Source of the DNA: Panagrolaimus kolymaensis
Lineage: Eukaryota; Nematoda; Chromadorea; Rhabditida; Panagrolaimidae
Length of the DNA stretch: 64,000 nucleotides
NCBI GenBank assembly: GCA_028622995.1
Contig: JAJQJQ010000044.1
Coordinates: 806,001-870,000 of the forward strand
Direction: 5' to 3'
Part shown: in pieces, positions 46,832 through 59,500 of the stretch
Layout: each line of letters begins with the position of its first letter
How positions within the stretch are numbered: position 1 is the stretch's first letter
Made by a program: the position numbers and the translations under genes
The notes under the pieces: model-generated
The model's input: the letters and a program-made list of their open reading frames with translations, nothing else
What the model was told of the DNA's origin: nothing
The model's database searches: none

Positions 46832-48980
46832 TCATTTTCGCTTCTTTTTCTTTTTGGAAGATTTTTCAATGATGACTACTTTGCTTTCGGCTGCTTCTTT
46901 TGATGGACCATTTGATTTTGAATTTGAAAGCTTTTCTTCGGAATTGTTTGGAGTTGAATTTGTATTAACGTGTTTGACATCGTAGAAACAATCTGAATTC
47001 ATTACAGATGCAGCTTCAATTGCCTTTGCTGGATAACCAAAAGCATTTCGTTCTTCGATGGATGAATTTCGCTTCCAAAATGGCAATTCACGACTAAAAA
47101 TGGAAAACGAAATTAGAAATAGTAAAAATAAGCACAAAATCTACCGAAATATTGCAAGAGCATGACGTCGAGTTTCATCAGGATGATTGAGACAGAACCC
47201 AACAACGAGCAACAAAGCCATGGAATATTTTTGAAGATGTTCTTCGTCGACAGGAATGGAATGACCAAATTCAAGAGCAAAACATGTGAATCGGATGTAT
47301 TCAGGAGTTTCAGGTTGTTGAAGGAATGTTCGAGTTGGTTTTGACAGTTTCATTGCTCTACCATCCTTGTCGAGTTTGAGACCATGTTCTTTGAGTTGTT
47401 CAATTGCTTTTTCTCTGAAAAAATGAGGTAAAAATGTGGTTGCTAAAAACAAAGAAAACATACACAAGTTGATTGATGGTGATAAAGATGTCACCGACGT
47501 AGTTACAAAGGAGTGAAATTTCAACGCTGAGAAGCTTCTTCTTTGGATTAGGTTTGTAATCCCTATAAAAACAAATGGTGACTTTAAACATGTAAAAATA
47601 AAAATTTACTTTGCTAATGATTCAGCCATTTTCTTTCCAATCAAGCCACTTCTTGCCATGGATTTATAATGAGCTTCATATGCCGTATTCTTGTTGAGGG
47701 ATCTTTGAGATTCAACACTATCCTTAAATCGACCACGCATTCTGCACCAGAGCTTCCAGATGTTGTTCTAAAAGGATGTACCCATCGATTCTGTTGTCGT
47801 TGTCGTTTGAGTTTCTTTGGATCTTCATGTTCGACGATAGGTTCTTTAGACTCTGTAATAACAGGAGCAGGTAGAAAAGGTGGTGGAGGTTCTTCAGTAG
47901 CTTCAGTAGTTTCCTTTCTTGGCTTTGATTCAGTTGGTTTGATTTCATGTGGAACTATCTTTGGATCTTCTTTTGCAGCTTTAGGATTAAGAGTACCGAG
48001 ATTCTTTGTTTCTTTCACTTTTGGAGGTTTCGCTTCTTTCTTTTCATGTTCAACTTTTGGCACTTCTTTGACTTTTTCAGGAGTTTCTTCTTTGACAGAC
48101 TTAATAATGACCACTTTCTCCAAAGGGTGATTCAAAGCTTGTTTATTCTTCTTGTTCGCTCTTTTCTTGTAGCATACAACAGCACTAAAATGGTTGATTT
48201 TATTAAACGCATTAATAAAGAAAACATACACAACGATGATGATAATGATGAGGATGACCACAACAGCAACTACGATGCAGACAATCAAAATAGTCGATCC
48301 ATTTGTAGTTGACGCTTCAGTTGCTAATGAGAGAATGGAAGTTGAAGACGAAGTTGGTGTTGTTGTCATTGATACCACAGGAACATAAATCTTTGCATTG
48401 AGGATTGTAATTGGACATGATTGTGAAACTTCACGAACATCGATTGTTATGACTTTATCTTTATCAACAGCAGGTTTACAGCTCACAGAATCTGGATTGT
48501 TGCAAAATGAAGCAAGAGGATTTTGCATTCGAATATAAGGACATGGTTTAAATAGATTTTTCGGAACTTCAATACCATCCGTAAACTTGACATTGTCTTG
48601 ATGAGCTTCAATTTGAAATCCACAAATGTTCGATTGAGATTGACAAAGTGTTCCAGCTTGTTCACTAAATCCTGAAGTCGACGAATTGTAGCAAAACAGA
48701 GTCCTGAAAAATAAGATAAAAGATACAAATATAAAAATAAAAATAAAAATACGTACTTTCCGATGCAATGTTCTAAATCAACAATATGGACATCCAAATG
48801 ACCATTTACAAGAACCAATCGAGCAATTCCAGGAGACACAAGTTTCACATCATTTCCTATTTCTTCAACAGCAGAAGAACCAACCATGAGTTTATTTGAA
48901 TCATCCAACGAGAGAACAGATTTAGAATTCACCACGATGACGACGAAGAGAAAAACCAAGAACGATGAATAAATACGCAT
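46832..48980 (-). pseudogene. Family A receptor-like gene, inverted copy A4, with a one-base frameshift in exon 3
   Basis: Six exons at the family positions: 48980-48757, 48703-48230, 48184-47610, 47562-47464, 47414-47145 and 47093-46832. Signal peptide, ectodomain, stalk, TM and charged cytoplasmic region are intact to SGSSG. There one base is missing (next to 47745) relative to A2/A3, so exon 3 is 575 nt, out of phase with the next exon, and the shifted frame stops at 47643-47641. All later exons remain open in the original frame, so the lesion is recent or a sequence error. If real, the product loses the conserved cytoplasmic half but keeps the whole receptor portion. Its ectodomain (SQSNICGFQIEAHQDNVKFT) is the most divergent of the family. 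Confidence 0.8.
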
Positions 48981-49046
48981 TTTTGCTTTCTTTCGATGAC
49001 GACTGATTGTAAAAGTTTCAAAAAGTTCGAAATGAATGAATTTTGG

Positions 49047-49054
49047 CTTTTATA
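49047..49054 (-). promoter_or_regulatory. TATA box of A4
   Basis: Minus-strand TATAAAAG, 67 bases upstream of the A4 ATG, in the block conserved with A2 and A3. The duplicated upstream homology continues to about 49200. Confidence 0.5.
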
Positions 49055-49622
49055 TTTATTCATAGTAAATTTTGAAGCAACTTTGGAAAATGCAAAAAAA
49101 TCAAAATTTGAATAATAATAAAATGAAAATGAAAGTTTTTTGAGAGAACGAAAAAATGAATGTTAGCTAATTTTTTCCCGCCATTTTTTTTCAACGCGCA
49201 TGGGAATCAAATGTGTTATCTTTTTTCTTGATTACAGTATAATTTTTTCTTTGATGTTAATCATATATAAAAATCGTTGAGTCTACAGAAGCAAATAATA
49301 AGTTTCAGGATATGGTTTTCAAGAAAGCTTATAAAACAAAAGTATTGTAAATATTATTTTTAATAACCTTTAAAAACAATTTTTTTAGCCTATTTTTCTT
49401 TTTATATTTATTATTATCTTTTTATGTTTTTATTGGTTAGTAAAAAAATTGAATTAGCGTTGATTTTCTTCTTTTCCTTTTTGAGTTTTGTTGATTTCTT
49501 TTTTTCTAGATAGCTTTCAATAATTTTGGATTTTAAATGTAAAATGTTCTCGAACAAACAACAACTGTAAAGCTTTTTTTCTTTACTTTTTCTTCTAATT
49601 TGCCATTTTCCTATTTCATGCT
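49055..49622. other. 5' flank of A4 and edge of the inverted duplication
   Basis: Matches the A2 and A3 upstream regions in inverted orientation to about 49200 (including the ATTAGCTAACATTC region), then becomes unrelated AT-rich sequence. This marks the boundary of the dispersed A copy. No gene. Confidence 0.5.
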
Positions 49623-49866
49623 GCTGCAATCATTATTTTTCTCTTTCGTGCATCTTTTTTATTTAAAATTTTTTTGATAAATTTACGTCTAAATTCTTGT
49701 AGCAATGAGTTGGCTGAAATTTTTTTGTTCAATTTATCGAACTTCGTCGAGCAAGATTTCTCAATGTTTTGCTGTAATAAATCTTGCAATTATGGTGTAA
49801 TAATGATTTCTTTTTCTTTTCTGATTATGTCTAATTAAATAAATGAGATAATGAATCTCGCTCAGC
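49623..49866 (+). repeat. Direct repeat, copy 1 (about 244 bp)
   Basis: From GCTGCAATCATTATTTTTCT to GAATCTCGCTCAG, repeated at 50331-50594 with substitutions and a small insertion. Both copies contain the phrase GCAATGAGTTGGCTGAAATT. No coding content. Neighbouring sequence between the copies is not duplicated. Confidence 0.75.
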
Positions 49867-50286
49867 AAAAAATGACCTGAATATTCAATTTACCCAATAA
49901 CTATGGATATTTTCTCTCAAGTTATAAAAAAAGACCATGCAGAAAGCCATCAACAAAAAAATGGGGCTGTAACTAAGTCTCATTATGATTTTAAGCTTTT
50001 CCCAATAAATACTCAAAAAACCAAGGTCAACTAAATGCTCTAACTTTTTTTTTCGAAACTTCTACTGCCATTTTTATTAGTCAAGAAATTTTTTTATATT
50101 TTTTATTCCGCAAATATGGATATTTCGTTTTTTTTATTTTTAACTTTATTTTAAAAAAAGTCTGTTTTTATTTCGCTTTGAGTAAATTTTTTTTCTTTTT
50201 TTTGCTGGAAAAACAAGCATTTTTCAGAATTTTTGAAATTCAAAACGTTACCCTATACAAAATCCCAACGCTACCCCGCTACCCCT

Positions 50287-50306
50287 GGGTGTGTCAAAAC
50301 ACACCC
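50287..50306. other. Perfect 8-bp stem hairpin in a C-rich patch before repeat copy 2
   Basis: GGGTGTGTCAAAACACACCC has an 8-bp stem with a CAAA loop. It lies in a C-rich patch (50250-50325) unlike the AT-rich surroundings and is followed by a further ACACACCC copy. It lies 25 bases before repeat copy 2 and could be a transposon end. Confidence 0.6.
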
Positions 50307-50330
50307 TAACACACCCTGTGCGCATGTATG

Positions 50331-50594
50331 GCTGCAATCATTATTTTTCTCTTTCGTGCATCTTTTTTATTTAAAATTTTTTTTGATAAATTTGCGTGTA
50401 AATTGTTATAGCAATGAGTTGGCTGAAATTTTTTTGTTTAATTTATCGAACTTCGTCGTACAAGATTTCCCAACGTTTGGTCGTAACAAAACCTTGCATT
50501 TATGGTATAATAATAATGATTTCTTTCATAAATATTTTCTTTTTCTTTTTTGATTATGTCTAATTAAATAAATGAGACAATGAATCTCGCTCAG
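50331..50594 (+). repeat. Direct repeat, copy 2 (about 264 bp)
   Basis: Diverged second copy of 49623-49866, about 708 bases away in the same orientation, longer because of an insertion near 50518-50540. Same start and end motifs. Confidence 0.75.
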
Positions 50595-51567
50595 AAATTT
50601 CTTAAATTTATAAAGATGATGATTGAATCTGATTTTTTGTTTTCGCTATCTAAAATCAAAAAATATGTCTAGCAAAAATTACTGTAGCATAATCAAACAT
50701 TAAAAGAGCCTAATGGAACTTTAGTTCAAATTCATAATAACTCAATTTCTATTATTTTTTAATTTATTTGGTCCATCTTTCGCGAGACTTTTTAGGTTAT
50801 TTATCGATTTTCATCCAGGTACAGTATCGTTTTTTTCATTATTTTACTGTAAGTGTCAAAAATATATGTATCACACATTTTTCTTTCTCTTTGACTTCTT
50901 CTATCATCTTCTCTCCAGTAAAATGTAATAACATATTTATGTGTCCGTATTTTTTCCATTTTTTTCTTCCATTATTTTATTTTTTTTTTAAATAATCAAT
51001 ACAATTTCGCTGTCGCAAAAATAAAATGAAAAAAGTAGAGAAAAGAGACGACGACATCGCAAAAGCCGGAGGACGCGCGCGTCAACCGAAGTTATGTACT
51101 TGGTTTGCTGGTGGTTGTATTGCTTGCATTTACTTGTTTTTCTTTCTTTCCCATCTACCGCCATCAAATGAAAAAAATGAGAAAAAGAAAGCGAAATATA
51201 AAAAGCACGTGGTTTATTTTCTTTTTTTGAAGATGGAGAAGAAAAAGAAGAAGGACACACACAAATAACAACAGAAACAAACACAAATAAAAATAACGAA
51301 AAAAAGCATGAATGAGAAAAGAGAGTGAAAAATAACTAAACAATGAATAAAGAAAATAAAAACACAACAATTTTCTAACCTTTTATTTCTTTTCGAAGAA
51401 AGAAATAAAAAATATTTTATGACATTTTTATTTTTTTGACTTTGATCTTTTCATAAAAATTTTAAGGAAGTTCGATCAAAAACAATGGCAATGAAATAAA
51501 AATAAAAACAAAATAATGGAAAACCGTAAAAACGATTTTGAGGATTACTGTAGAAATATGTGAGGAT

Positions 51568-51792
51568 CAGAGCTGTTCAATCTCTTTTTAAAGCGATGAA
51601 CTCTTTACGTTTTGCCAACGATTCAAAAAAAAGAGAATCTCTTTTCACTTCGCTTTATTGAAAGCGAAACGTCTCTTTTTGAAAAGAGAAGCGTCTCTTT
51701 ATGAAAGCGAAGTGAAAAGAGATTCTCTTTTTTTTGAATCGTTGGCAAAACGTAAAGAGTTCATCGCTTTAAAAAGAGATTGAACAGCTCTG
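51568..51792 (+). mobile_element. Foldback hAT-type MITE, copy 1 (225 bp)
   Basis: The element starts CAGAGCTGTTCAATCTC and ends with its inverse complement; nearly the whole 225 bases fold on themselves. CAGAG..GTTC ends are typical of hAT elements. GTGAGGAT (51560-51567) precedes it and recurs at 51797-51804, four bases beyond the right end, so the duplication is present but displaced by CTCA. It is a near-identical inverse copy of 51980-52204. Non-autonomous: no coding sequence. Confidence 0.85.
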
Positions 51793-51979
51793 CTCAGTGA
51801 GGATACAGTAACTTTTTTTGGAACTAATAAAAATGGCAAAGAAAAAATGTAAGTATTTTACAAATTAAATTTTTTTTAAAGATGAAATCGAAGATGAAGA
51901 AGGCTCATAAAAAATATCCGAAAATGAATTTTTTTTGATTTAAAATCCAAATACAGGATTTACAGAAAATAATTTTAAC

Positions 51980-52204
51980 CAGAGCTGTTCAATCTCTTTT
52001 TAAAGCGATGAACTCTTTACGTTTTGCCAACGATTCAAAAAAAAGAGAATCTCTTTTCACTTCGCTTTCATAAAGAGACGCTTCTCTTTTCAAAAAGAGA
52101 CGTTTCGCTTTCAATAAAGCGAAGTGAAAAGAGATTCTCTTTTTTTTGAATCGTTGGCAAAACGTAAAGAGTTCATCGCTTTAAAAAGAGATTGAACAGC
52201 TCTG
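51980..52204 (-). mobile_element. Foldback hAT-type MITE, copy 2 (225 bp) with perfect 8-bp target duplication
   Basis: Same length and sequence as copy 1 in opposite orientation. It is flanked by ATTTTAAC on both sides (51972-51979 and 52205-52212), the 8-bp target-site duplication expected of hAT transposition. The almost identical sequence of both copies indicates recent insertion, with a transposase supplied from elsewhere. Confidence 0.9.
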
Positions 52205-52212
52205 ATTTTAAC

Positions 52213-55200
52213 CGATTCTTCAATTTTAAAATTTTTTTAATATACAAATATTTGATTTGATGAGTTTGAAGTAATTTTAACTCTCAACAATTTGAGATTG
52301 GAACTTTGCCACGATTTTTTTAAAACTTATTTAAGCTTCATTTAGGTGAGAGAAAACTAAAATATGACGGGAGAACTAAAATCCCGTCGCTGCTTTTGTA
52401 ATTACATATTACTGTTATGTTTTTTTTTCTTACTTCTCCGATCATCAAAGATTTGCAGTAATTTTGTTTAAATAAAATTAAGTCTTTTATTAAATTTTCT
52501 AACAAGCTAGTTACTATTTTTATTTTATTTTTTTTGGCGGCAAAACGAATCTGCTTTTTGCGTTGATGAAGTAAGTGAAAGAAGCGTTGATTGGATCTCA
52601 ATAATAATTGACATCTTTTTTTTTTTGAGACATAGCTTTTCTTTTTTTATGGATTTTTTTCTATCTTCAAAAACCGGATTGTATTCCTAAAAGAATGCAC
52701 ATTTTAATTTAGATGGCAGAATTAAAAAAAAGAAGGAATAAGACAATCATTAATTTCCTCAAAAATAATAGAAATTTGTTTGATTTTGGTTTACAAAAAG
52801 CATGTGAAAATGTTTCCTTGTCAGTGCCAGTGCCTATATTTGCCATTGTTCAACATAATTTGTAAATGGAAACAAAAACCCCAAAATATCTTTCTCTCTC
52901 TTTAACACCAGTTTTCAAAAAAAGAATTAATACAGTAATCAAAGCTAATTTTGATGAATGACCAAACAAAAAAGAAGATGCCAAGTTACTGGAGAATAAA
53001 AATTATGGCATTGTTGTTGGTTAAACAAAAAATTATAAATATAAGATTCGTCGACTCATATTTTTGGAAAAAAACTTTTCGTTGTGACTAATCAAAGAAT
53101 TGGCTAGCATAATGAAGTCCAGAAAATTTTTATTTTTGAACTTGTAAAAATCTTGTGTTCTCACAAATTTTTTTATTTTATTATAGTCAAACGCTTCGCT
53201 TCCAAAACTAAATAAAAACTCTTTCATTTTTATCATAAAAAATATTTTTCTTTGCATTCCGATATTTTTTTTCTTTCAATTTATTAAAAGAATTAAGTTT
53301 AGTTATTAAAGTTAAATCTTTTTTGTTCAATATTGTTATTACACATCAAAGTTAAGCCAATTCAGAGGTTGGATGAGTCATTTTTTTATTTCAATCACTA
53401 AACTTTGACAACTCATCATCATAAAACGGGACAACGATGGATGATGATGCAGGATTTTTGGCAACAGCAAAAAAATATTATATCAATTTTCGGTGGTAAT
53501 TTTGATTTTAGAAACGATGAAAATATTAATAAGCAATTTCAGTAAATCCAGAAAGTAACAACAATCCATCGTTGCTTTATTTTTATTTTAGAGAAAATCA
53601 ACATTGCTTCCTTGCGTTTGCATAAACAAAAAAAATTTCCATCATTTTTATTTTTTATATTTTTATATTTTTTTTGATGATAAAAATAATTTACAATTGC
53701 ATATTTTAAATTTCTTTTTTTGTTTTTGTAAGATGATGGTTCAGTTATTAACTGAAAGTATATTCACAAAATAATATTATCAAATCCTAGAAAGCAAAAT
53801 TCATACATTTATTTTATTTTGGAAGTCTCGAAGCAAAGAAAAAAAGAAGAAACAATTTTTGCGTTTGCGTAAACAAAAAATCTTCAATTCTTTTTTCTTC
53901 GTTTTTTTTTGTTTTGAGAAAAACATTTTTATAAATATTAAACTAAATTTTTTTTTGAAATCTTTAAAAACCTTAAACACCAATTTAAAATATTACTTAC
54001 AAACAGGCGAAAAACTGTGGTAACACAAATACATTGAAACTTATTCAACTTTGATTTTGTAAAAAATAAGAAAAATAAAAGATTTATCCAAAAAAATTTT
54101 AATTATCAAATTTGCGCAGTCTAATTTTGGATTTGCAACTTTCTTTATTTCATTTAGATTCCAATTTTTATTATTATTATTAAAAATAAGAAAAGAAGAA
54201 TTCATCGTAGAAATAAACAAAGTTTGATAAAAAATTTACATAATTTTTTTCTTCACCAAAACATAAGCTTTCGATTTACTATTCGCTGTTTTTTTTGTTG
54301 GTCAAAAACGATTTTGGAATTCATTCATTAGTTTCTTTCGTTTGCTTTCATTTTACCACTTTTATAACTTCTACCAAAATTTCATTACTGTAAGTACTAT
54401 TCTTTTTTACCTTTGTCACTCACTAACATCAGAATCTATTTTAATTTCAGGATATTTTTTTTAAAGTCCAAAAATTTTTTTGAGTCTCCTCTATTTTCTA
54501 TTTTTTCTTTTCCAAATTTTTTTTTCTATTAAAAATGCAACAAAAAAGGGGCGTGCTCTGTTACAAATTATTGCAAATTACAGTAATATTTTGAAGGAAA
54601 GATAAACTTTTTATTTTATCAATCTATTCTACAGTTCCTCAGCTTTCGAATGGTATTAAAAAAGGGAAACTTTTATAAAATTAAATGGGCTAAAATTACC
54701 ATAATCCATGTTAATGTTGAATGTCCTTTTGTAAGTTGACTTGAATTTCGATGAAATTTTGCGATTCTAAAATATTTAATTATACAATTTTTTGATATCT
54801 TTCGATAGCCAACTCCCATGGCTTTCGATGATTATAAAAATTACTGTAAAATTTTTGTATTTTACAAAGTAATTAAATAAAATAAACAGTAATTTAAGTT
54901 TTTCATGAAATTTTTTTCAGCGATTTGCTTAATTTTTAAGTTTTCATTCAATTTTTCTAATTTTTTCTTTGATTTTACAGTAATCAAGGGTCTTTTGTGC
55001 TGTTTTTTTAAATAATTTATTAATTTTTTTAACCCCATTCACCCGAAGTTGGGGTTTGATTGAACCCTATTCAGGCAAAATAACAAAAAATGCGATTTCT
55101 TTTTCTCTTCGCTTTGAGTGTCCCATCGTGGTTGTAAAAAAAGTCTTTCTTTCTCTCTCTTTGGTGAAGTTAAAAGCTCGCTTGCGAAAAAAAAGGGAGA

Positions 55201-55645
55201 AAGGAAAGAGAATGCTTTTTTTTCGCTGTCAAGCTCCACCCTCTTTAAAGAGTTCTTTCAACGCATATGTGTGGTTCGTGCGTGTTGAATTTAGAGTTGA
55301 ATGCTGCTGCTATATATTTTGTTCTTCGAGATGGAGAAAAAAAACGAAAAAAACTGTATTTTCTCCGGATATAAAAGCCACTGACCATTCTGACGATATT
55401 TTCAGTTTTTTATTTTTTCCGTGTTATGGGACATGTGACCCAATCCTATCCTATCTCCTCTTAATTTTTTTTTAAAACATTCACCGTCGTCCGTGATGGC
55501 CCTCTGAGTTAAATTCTTCGTGAATTATTTTGTTTTCTAAACAATTTTATTTTTATTTATTTTTTTAATTTTTTTTAGTTTATCTCTCTTTTACACCTTC
55601 AATCAATTTCGCTTTCAAGCTAAATCAATCAAGCAACAATCAATT
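52213..55645. other. Gene-poor AT-rich region ending in the histone H1 promoter
   Basis: No recognisable gene in 3.3 kb. It contains TACAGTAATCAA motifs at 52930-52943 and 54976-54988. A GCTATATATTTT element near 55309 and a TTTTTTTTAG acceptor-like site at 55570-55579 precede H1; the latter may be a trans-splice or 5' UTR splice site. Confidence 0.4.
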
Positions 55646-56594
55646 ATGTCTGTTGAAACTGCATCCGCTCCTGCACCAGCTGCATCACCAAAAGCTACCA
55701 AAGCTAAAAAAACTGCTTCAGCCAAACCCAAGGCTTCTAAAGGTGAACATCCTTCTCACCCACCTTATGCAGATATGGTTAAAAAAGCCATTGGTGAACT
55801 TAAAGAAAAGAAGGGTTCTTCTCGTGCTGCCATCCTTAAATATATCTCAAAACAATATGGCCTTAATGAACGATTCATCGTCCAAGTAAGTATTTTAACT
55901 TTTAAAAAATTTGAATATTTTTTCGGTTTTTTTTCTTAAAAAATTTCTAAATCTAGGAGTTTACATATTTTTCGATTCATTTTAAAAATTAAAATTTTTT
56001 AAATTGTTTTTGAAAAACTTTTATTGATGTTTTTTATTTTTTTAGACCAATGCTCATCTTCGCCAAGCCCTTAAACGTGGAGTCCAAACTGGAGCCTTCA
56101 AACAAACCAAAGGAGTAGGAGCATCAGGATCCTTCCGACTTGGAGATAAGAAAGCCTCAGAAACCAAGAAACCCAAGAAGGCCACTGCCACCAAAGCTAA
56201 AAAACCCGCTGCAGCCAAGAAAACCGCCACCAAAAAGGCTGTTGGTTCACCAAAACCCAAAAAGGCTACTGCCACCAAGAAAGCCGCTGCACCAAAGAAG
56301 GCTGCTGCCGCTTCCACTTCTGCTGCTCCAGCTGCTGAAACCGCTGCTGCTGCTCCAGCCACCGCTACCGCCACAAAATCCACCAGAGCGGCACCCGCTA
56401 AAAAAGCTGCAGCAGCACCCAAAAAAGCCGCAGCTAAATCTTCACCAAAAAAAGCTAAATCTCCTGCCAAACCCAAGAAGGCTGCAACCACCGGAGGAGT
56501 ATCAAAAGCTGCTAAGAAACCCGCTGCCTCGAAAGCAAAGAAAGCCTCTCCCAAGAAAGCTGCTGCACCTAAAAAAGCTGCCGCTAAAAAGTAA
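55646..56594 (+). CDS. Linker histone H1 (262 aa, two exons)
   Basis: Exons 55646-55885 and 56046-56594 sum to 789 nt in frame. The short Ala/Pro/Lys N-terminus (MSVETASAPAPAASPKATKA) is followed by the winged-helix globular domain at about residues 35-112: HPPYADMVKKAIGELKEKKG, SSRAAILKYISKQYGL, LRQALKRGVQTGAFKQTKGV and GASGSFRLG. The rest is the long Lys/Ala/Pro tail with KPKK and SPKK repeats that binds linker DNA. H1 compacts nucleosome arrays in the nucleus. The intron inside the globular domain suggests a polyadenylated, replication-independent type of transcript; no histone stem-loop was noticed after the stop. Less AT-rich than its surroundings because of Lys/Ala/Pro codons. Confidence 0.95.
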
Positions 56595-59500
56595 ATGAAT
56601 CTGCGATCTTCTTTTCTTTCTAAATTTCATATATATTGTCTCTTTCTTTACCTCTAATTTTTTTTGTTGTATTAATAATTTTTTTATTGTAATATCTCCT
56701 CTATCCTATTAACCAACTCCGATTCATTCCATGATCCTCATGTACATCAAAAATCCCGCAGAATTAAAAAGTTGTTTCATTCAGTTTTTCTTGTTTAGTT
56801 TAATTTTGTGTGTATTCATTCGCCTTCTCCAAGTTCTTGCATTCATTATTTCTTATTTTCTTATTTTTTTTTCACCTTAAGTGTTGCTGCACTAAAAAAC
56901 ATGCATAAAATAATAAAAATTTAAAAAACTTTAAAATATCTGTGTTCTTTTTTTTTGATTTTATATTTTACTCAGGAGTTGTTGTTTGACAGTTCGAAGT
57001 TCGGGAACAAGAAAATAGTTTTTGCTTTATTTGCTCAGTACAAAAAAATTAGGAGGAAAGTTAATGAAAAAAAGAAAATTACTGATTGAGAATGATGCTA
57101 CCTTTCCTTTATTTTTTTGGCGCCATTTGTAATTTTGGATAGTTTGCTTTATTTTTTTGAGGGAAAAGCAAGCGTCATCATCATCAACATTTGTCTTTAA
57201 TTTTTTTAGTTTTTGTTTTGGCGCCAAATTATTAGATAAAATAAACCCGAACGCTTCCTCGATGGATGCTATTTGCCGCGGCGTCGGTAAAAAATGCCGA
57301 TATTCGCGCAAACCCAAGCAACAACATTGAATGGACGCGGGAATCGAAGAAGGAAAGGAATGGAAATGGCGGGAAATAAAGGAGAGCTTTCCTCTTTTTT
57401 TTTTGCGTCGCATTTTTGCTTCTTCCTTCTTTTTCTATTTTTGTTGAGAACTATGCCATCTTGAAAAAAAAAAGTGCGCCGAACACACCCGGCAGCAGAG
57501 AAGAAAAAAAATTTGATGCAATCTGATTGCGCCGTCGTTGTTGCCGGCGAAATGTGAAACACCAATGTCAAAAATGCAACGAGCGTCTTTTGGGAGGGAA
57601 TGCACTCTGGTTGAACGAAGAAACAATTTTGGAGAGAAGAGAGAGAGTGAGGGATCAATTAAAAACAATGGGAAAAAATGCTGAAAATAAAGATGAGAGG
57701 AAAAAATAATTATGATTTGAAACTGTTGATTTGAAACCCAAAAAAGAGCAAAAAAAGGATGCTTTTCGATACACAACAGGTGCTTATTTGGTACAATCCA
57801 AAAAAAATCAGACCCAGAAAGCACTGATTTGAAAAGCTGAAAGTAAAGTTATAAAAGATAAAAAGTGAAAGATAACTGTTGATAAATATATTTTAATTTA
57901 AAATCCATTTTATAATTTTTTAAACCCATTTTGTGAAGAAACAAAATAGCGGTAAAATTAGTTTGGAATCGACACATATAATAATTATGACTTCTGAAAG
58001 ACCTGTAAGTATACAATAAAGAATGAAAATTAATTTGCAAAACAAAAAAAACATTTACTTTTTCAATTTTTTAAAAAAGAAATCCAAATGTTTGATATTT
58101 TTCTTAATTCTGTGATTTTCAACGCATTTTTCAACTTTGGGGCTTTTTTTAATTTTTTGTTAGTAAAAAAAGAAAATTAAATTTTTTTCTTGATTATTTT
58201 AATTGTTGTAATTTCCATTTTGCTTTTGGAGATAATTTATGAATCAAAAACACAGCTAATTTAATAGCCAAACTTTTCCTCTTTCTTTTTTTTGTATGTA
58301 ATTAAAATAGTTCAAGGTCAACAAAGATGAGATACATACACACAGAAGACAGGTTGAGATCGTTGATCAAAAGAAAAAAAGAAGGAGTGCCTTTAAATTC
58401 ACTTCGTTTTTTATCTCCTCTTTCTCAAAAAAGTAAGTTGACATGCTTGAGAATTTTTTAGGGCTTAATTTTTATTTACGATCAACATAATTTGAGAGAA
58501 TACAACACAAAAAATAAAAGACAGAATAATTATTGTATTTTTGAAACAATTAAATTTTAGAAGAAAAGAAAAAAGTTGTTAGAATTGATTCTTTCGGATA
58601 TTCTTTCTTTTTGCTAATATTTAAAGGACAGAAGTCGATTTGCTTTGATATAATAGTTTCATTACATTCTAATTTTAAATAATATTTACTTTCTAATATT
58701 TTATATACTAAAAATTTCATGAATAAATAAAAAACGGTTTACTCCTATAAATAAATTAAATCTGAGGAATTTTTTAAAACTCTATTTTTAGAAAATTCTT
58801 GAACCCAACTACAAATGCATTAACGTTATTACATATATAGAAAGAAAGAAACATAAATAGATTAAATAATAGATTTGATTTGGTAATAATGTGTAAAATA
58901 TGCAAAAAAAAAATTATTTACCTTATCCTCTTTCAAACCGCTTTTATTTATTTTTTCAAGCTTTCAATTTTCTTGTTTTTATTTAAAAATGTATAACAAA
59001 CTTTTTCAACATATCAAAAACAATTGTTAGCCAACTTTACAGCAAAGTTTTCTTTTTCATCTCAAAATATTCTAATTCCATAAAATTTATAAAAAAAATG
59101 TATTTTTTGAAATTGCAAATTGATTAAATTTTAGAAAAATTCCGAATGCTTCAAACATAACCTTTTTTTGATAAATGAAAAATGTCATTGAATGAAATAA
59201 ATTCATAAAAATAAAAGTGCTTTTGAGTTTGAAATAATATTTTTGTACTTTAAAAAGTTAAATTAAAAAAATGAGTAATAATAAAAAGAAATGTACCCTT
59301 TAAAATGTTGTTTATATTTTTGTTTCATTTTTTATATTTGCAAATTAAAAGTTGGAATAAAATTATTATAAAAATAAAGTAAGCAGCAAAGTTCAATTAA
59401 TTACAATTTTTTAAAAGCTGAATTTTGTAATTAATAATAATTTTGGTTTTCACAAAGACCATGAAATTTTTTTGTTTAAAAATTTTATTATAAATTTTGA

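Noticed and set aside
50233..51370. Short open frames around 50.2-51.4 kb on both strands
   Set aside because: Composed of Phe/Lys/Ser runs and overlapping repeat sequence; no coding signature.
56054..56554. Long minus-strand open frame (Ala/Phe-rich) opposite histone H1
   Set aside because: It is the antisense of the Lys/Ala-rich H1 tail, whose codon bias leaves the complementary frame open.
57027..57824. Several overlapping minus-strand open frames near 57 kb
   Set aside because: Phe/Lys/Ser-rich frames in three phases with no recognisable domain; typical of less AT-rich non-coding patches.
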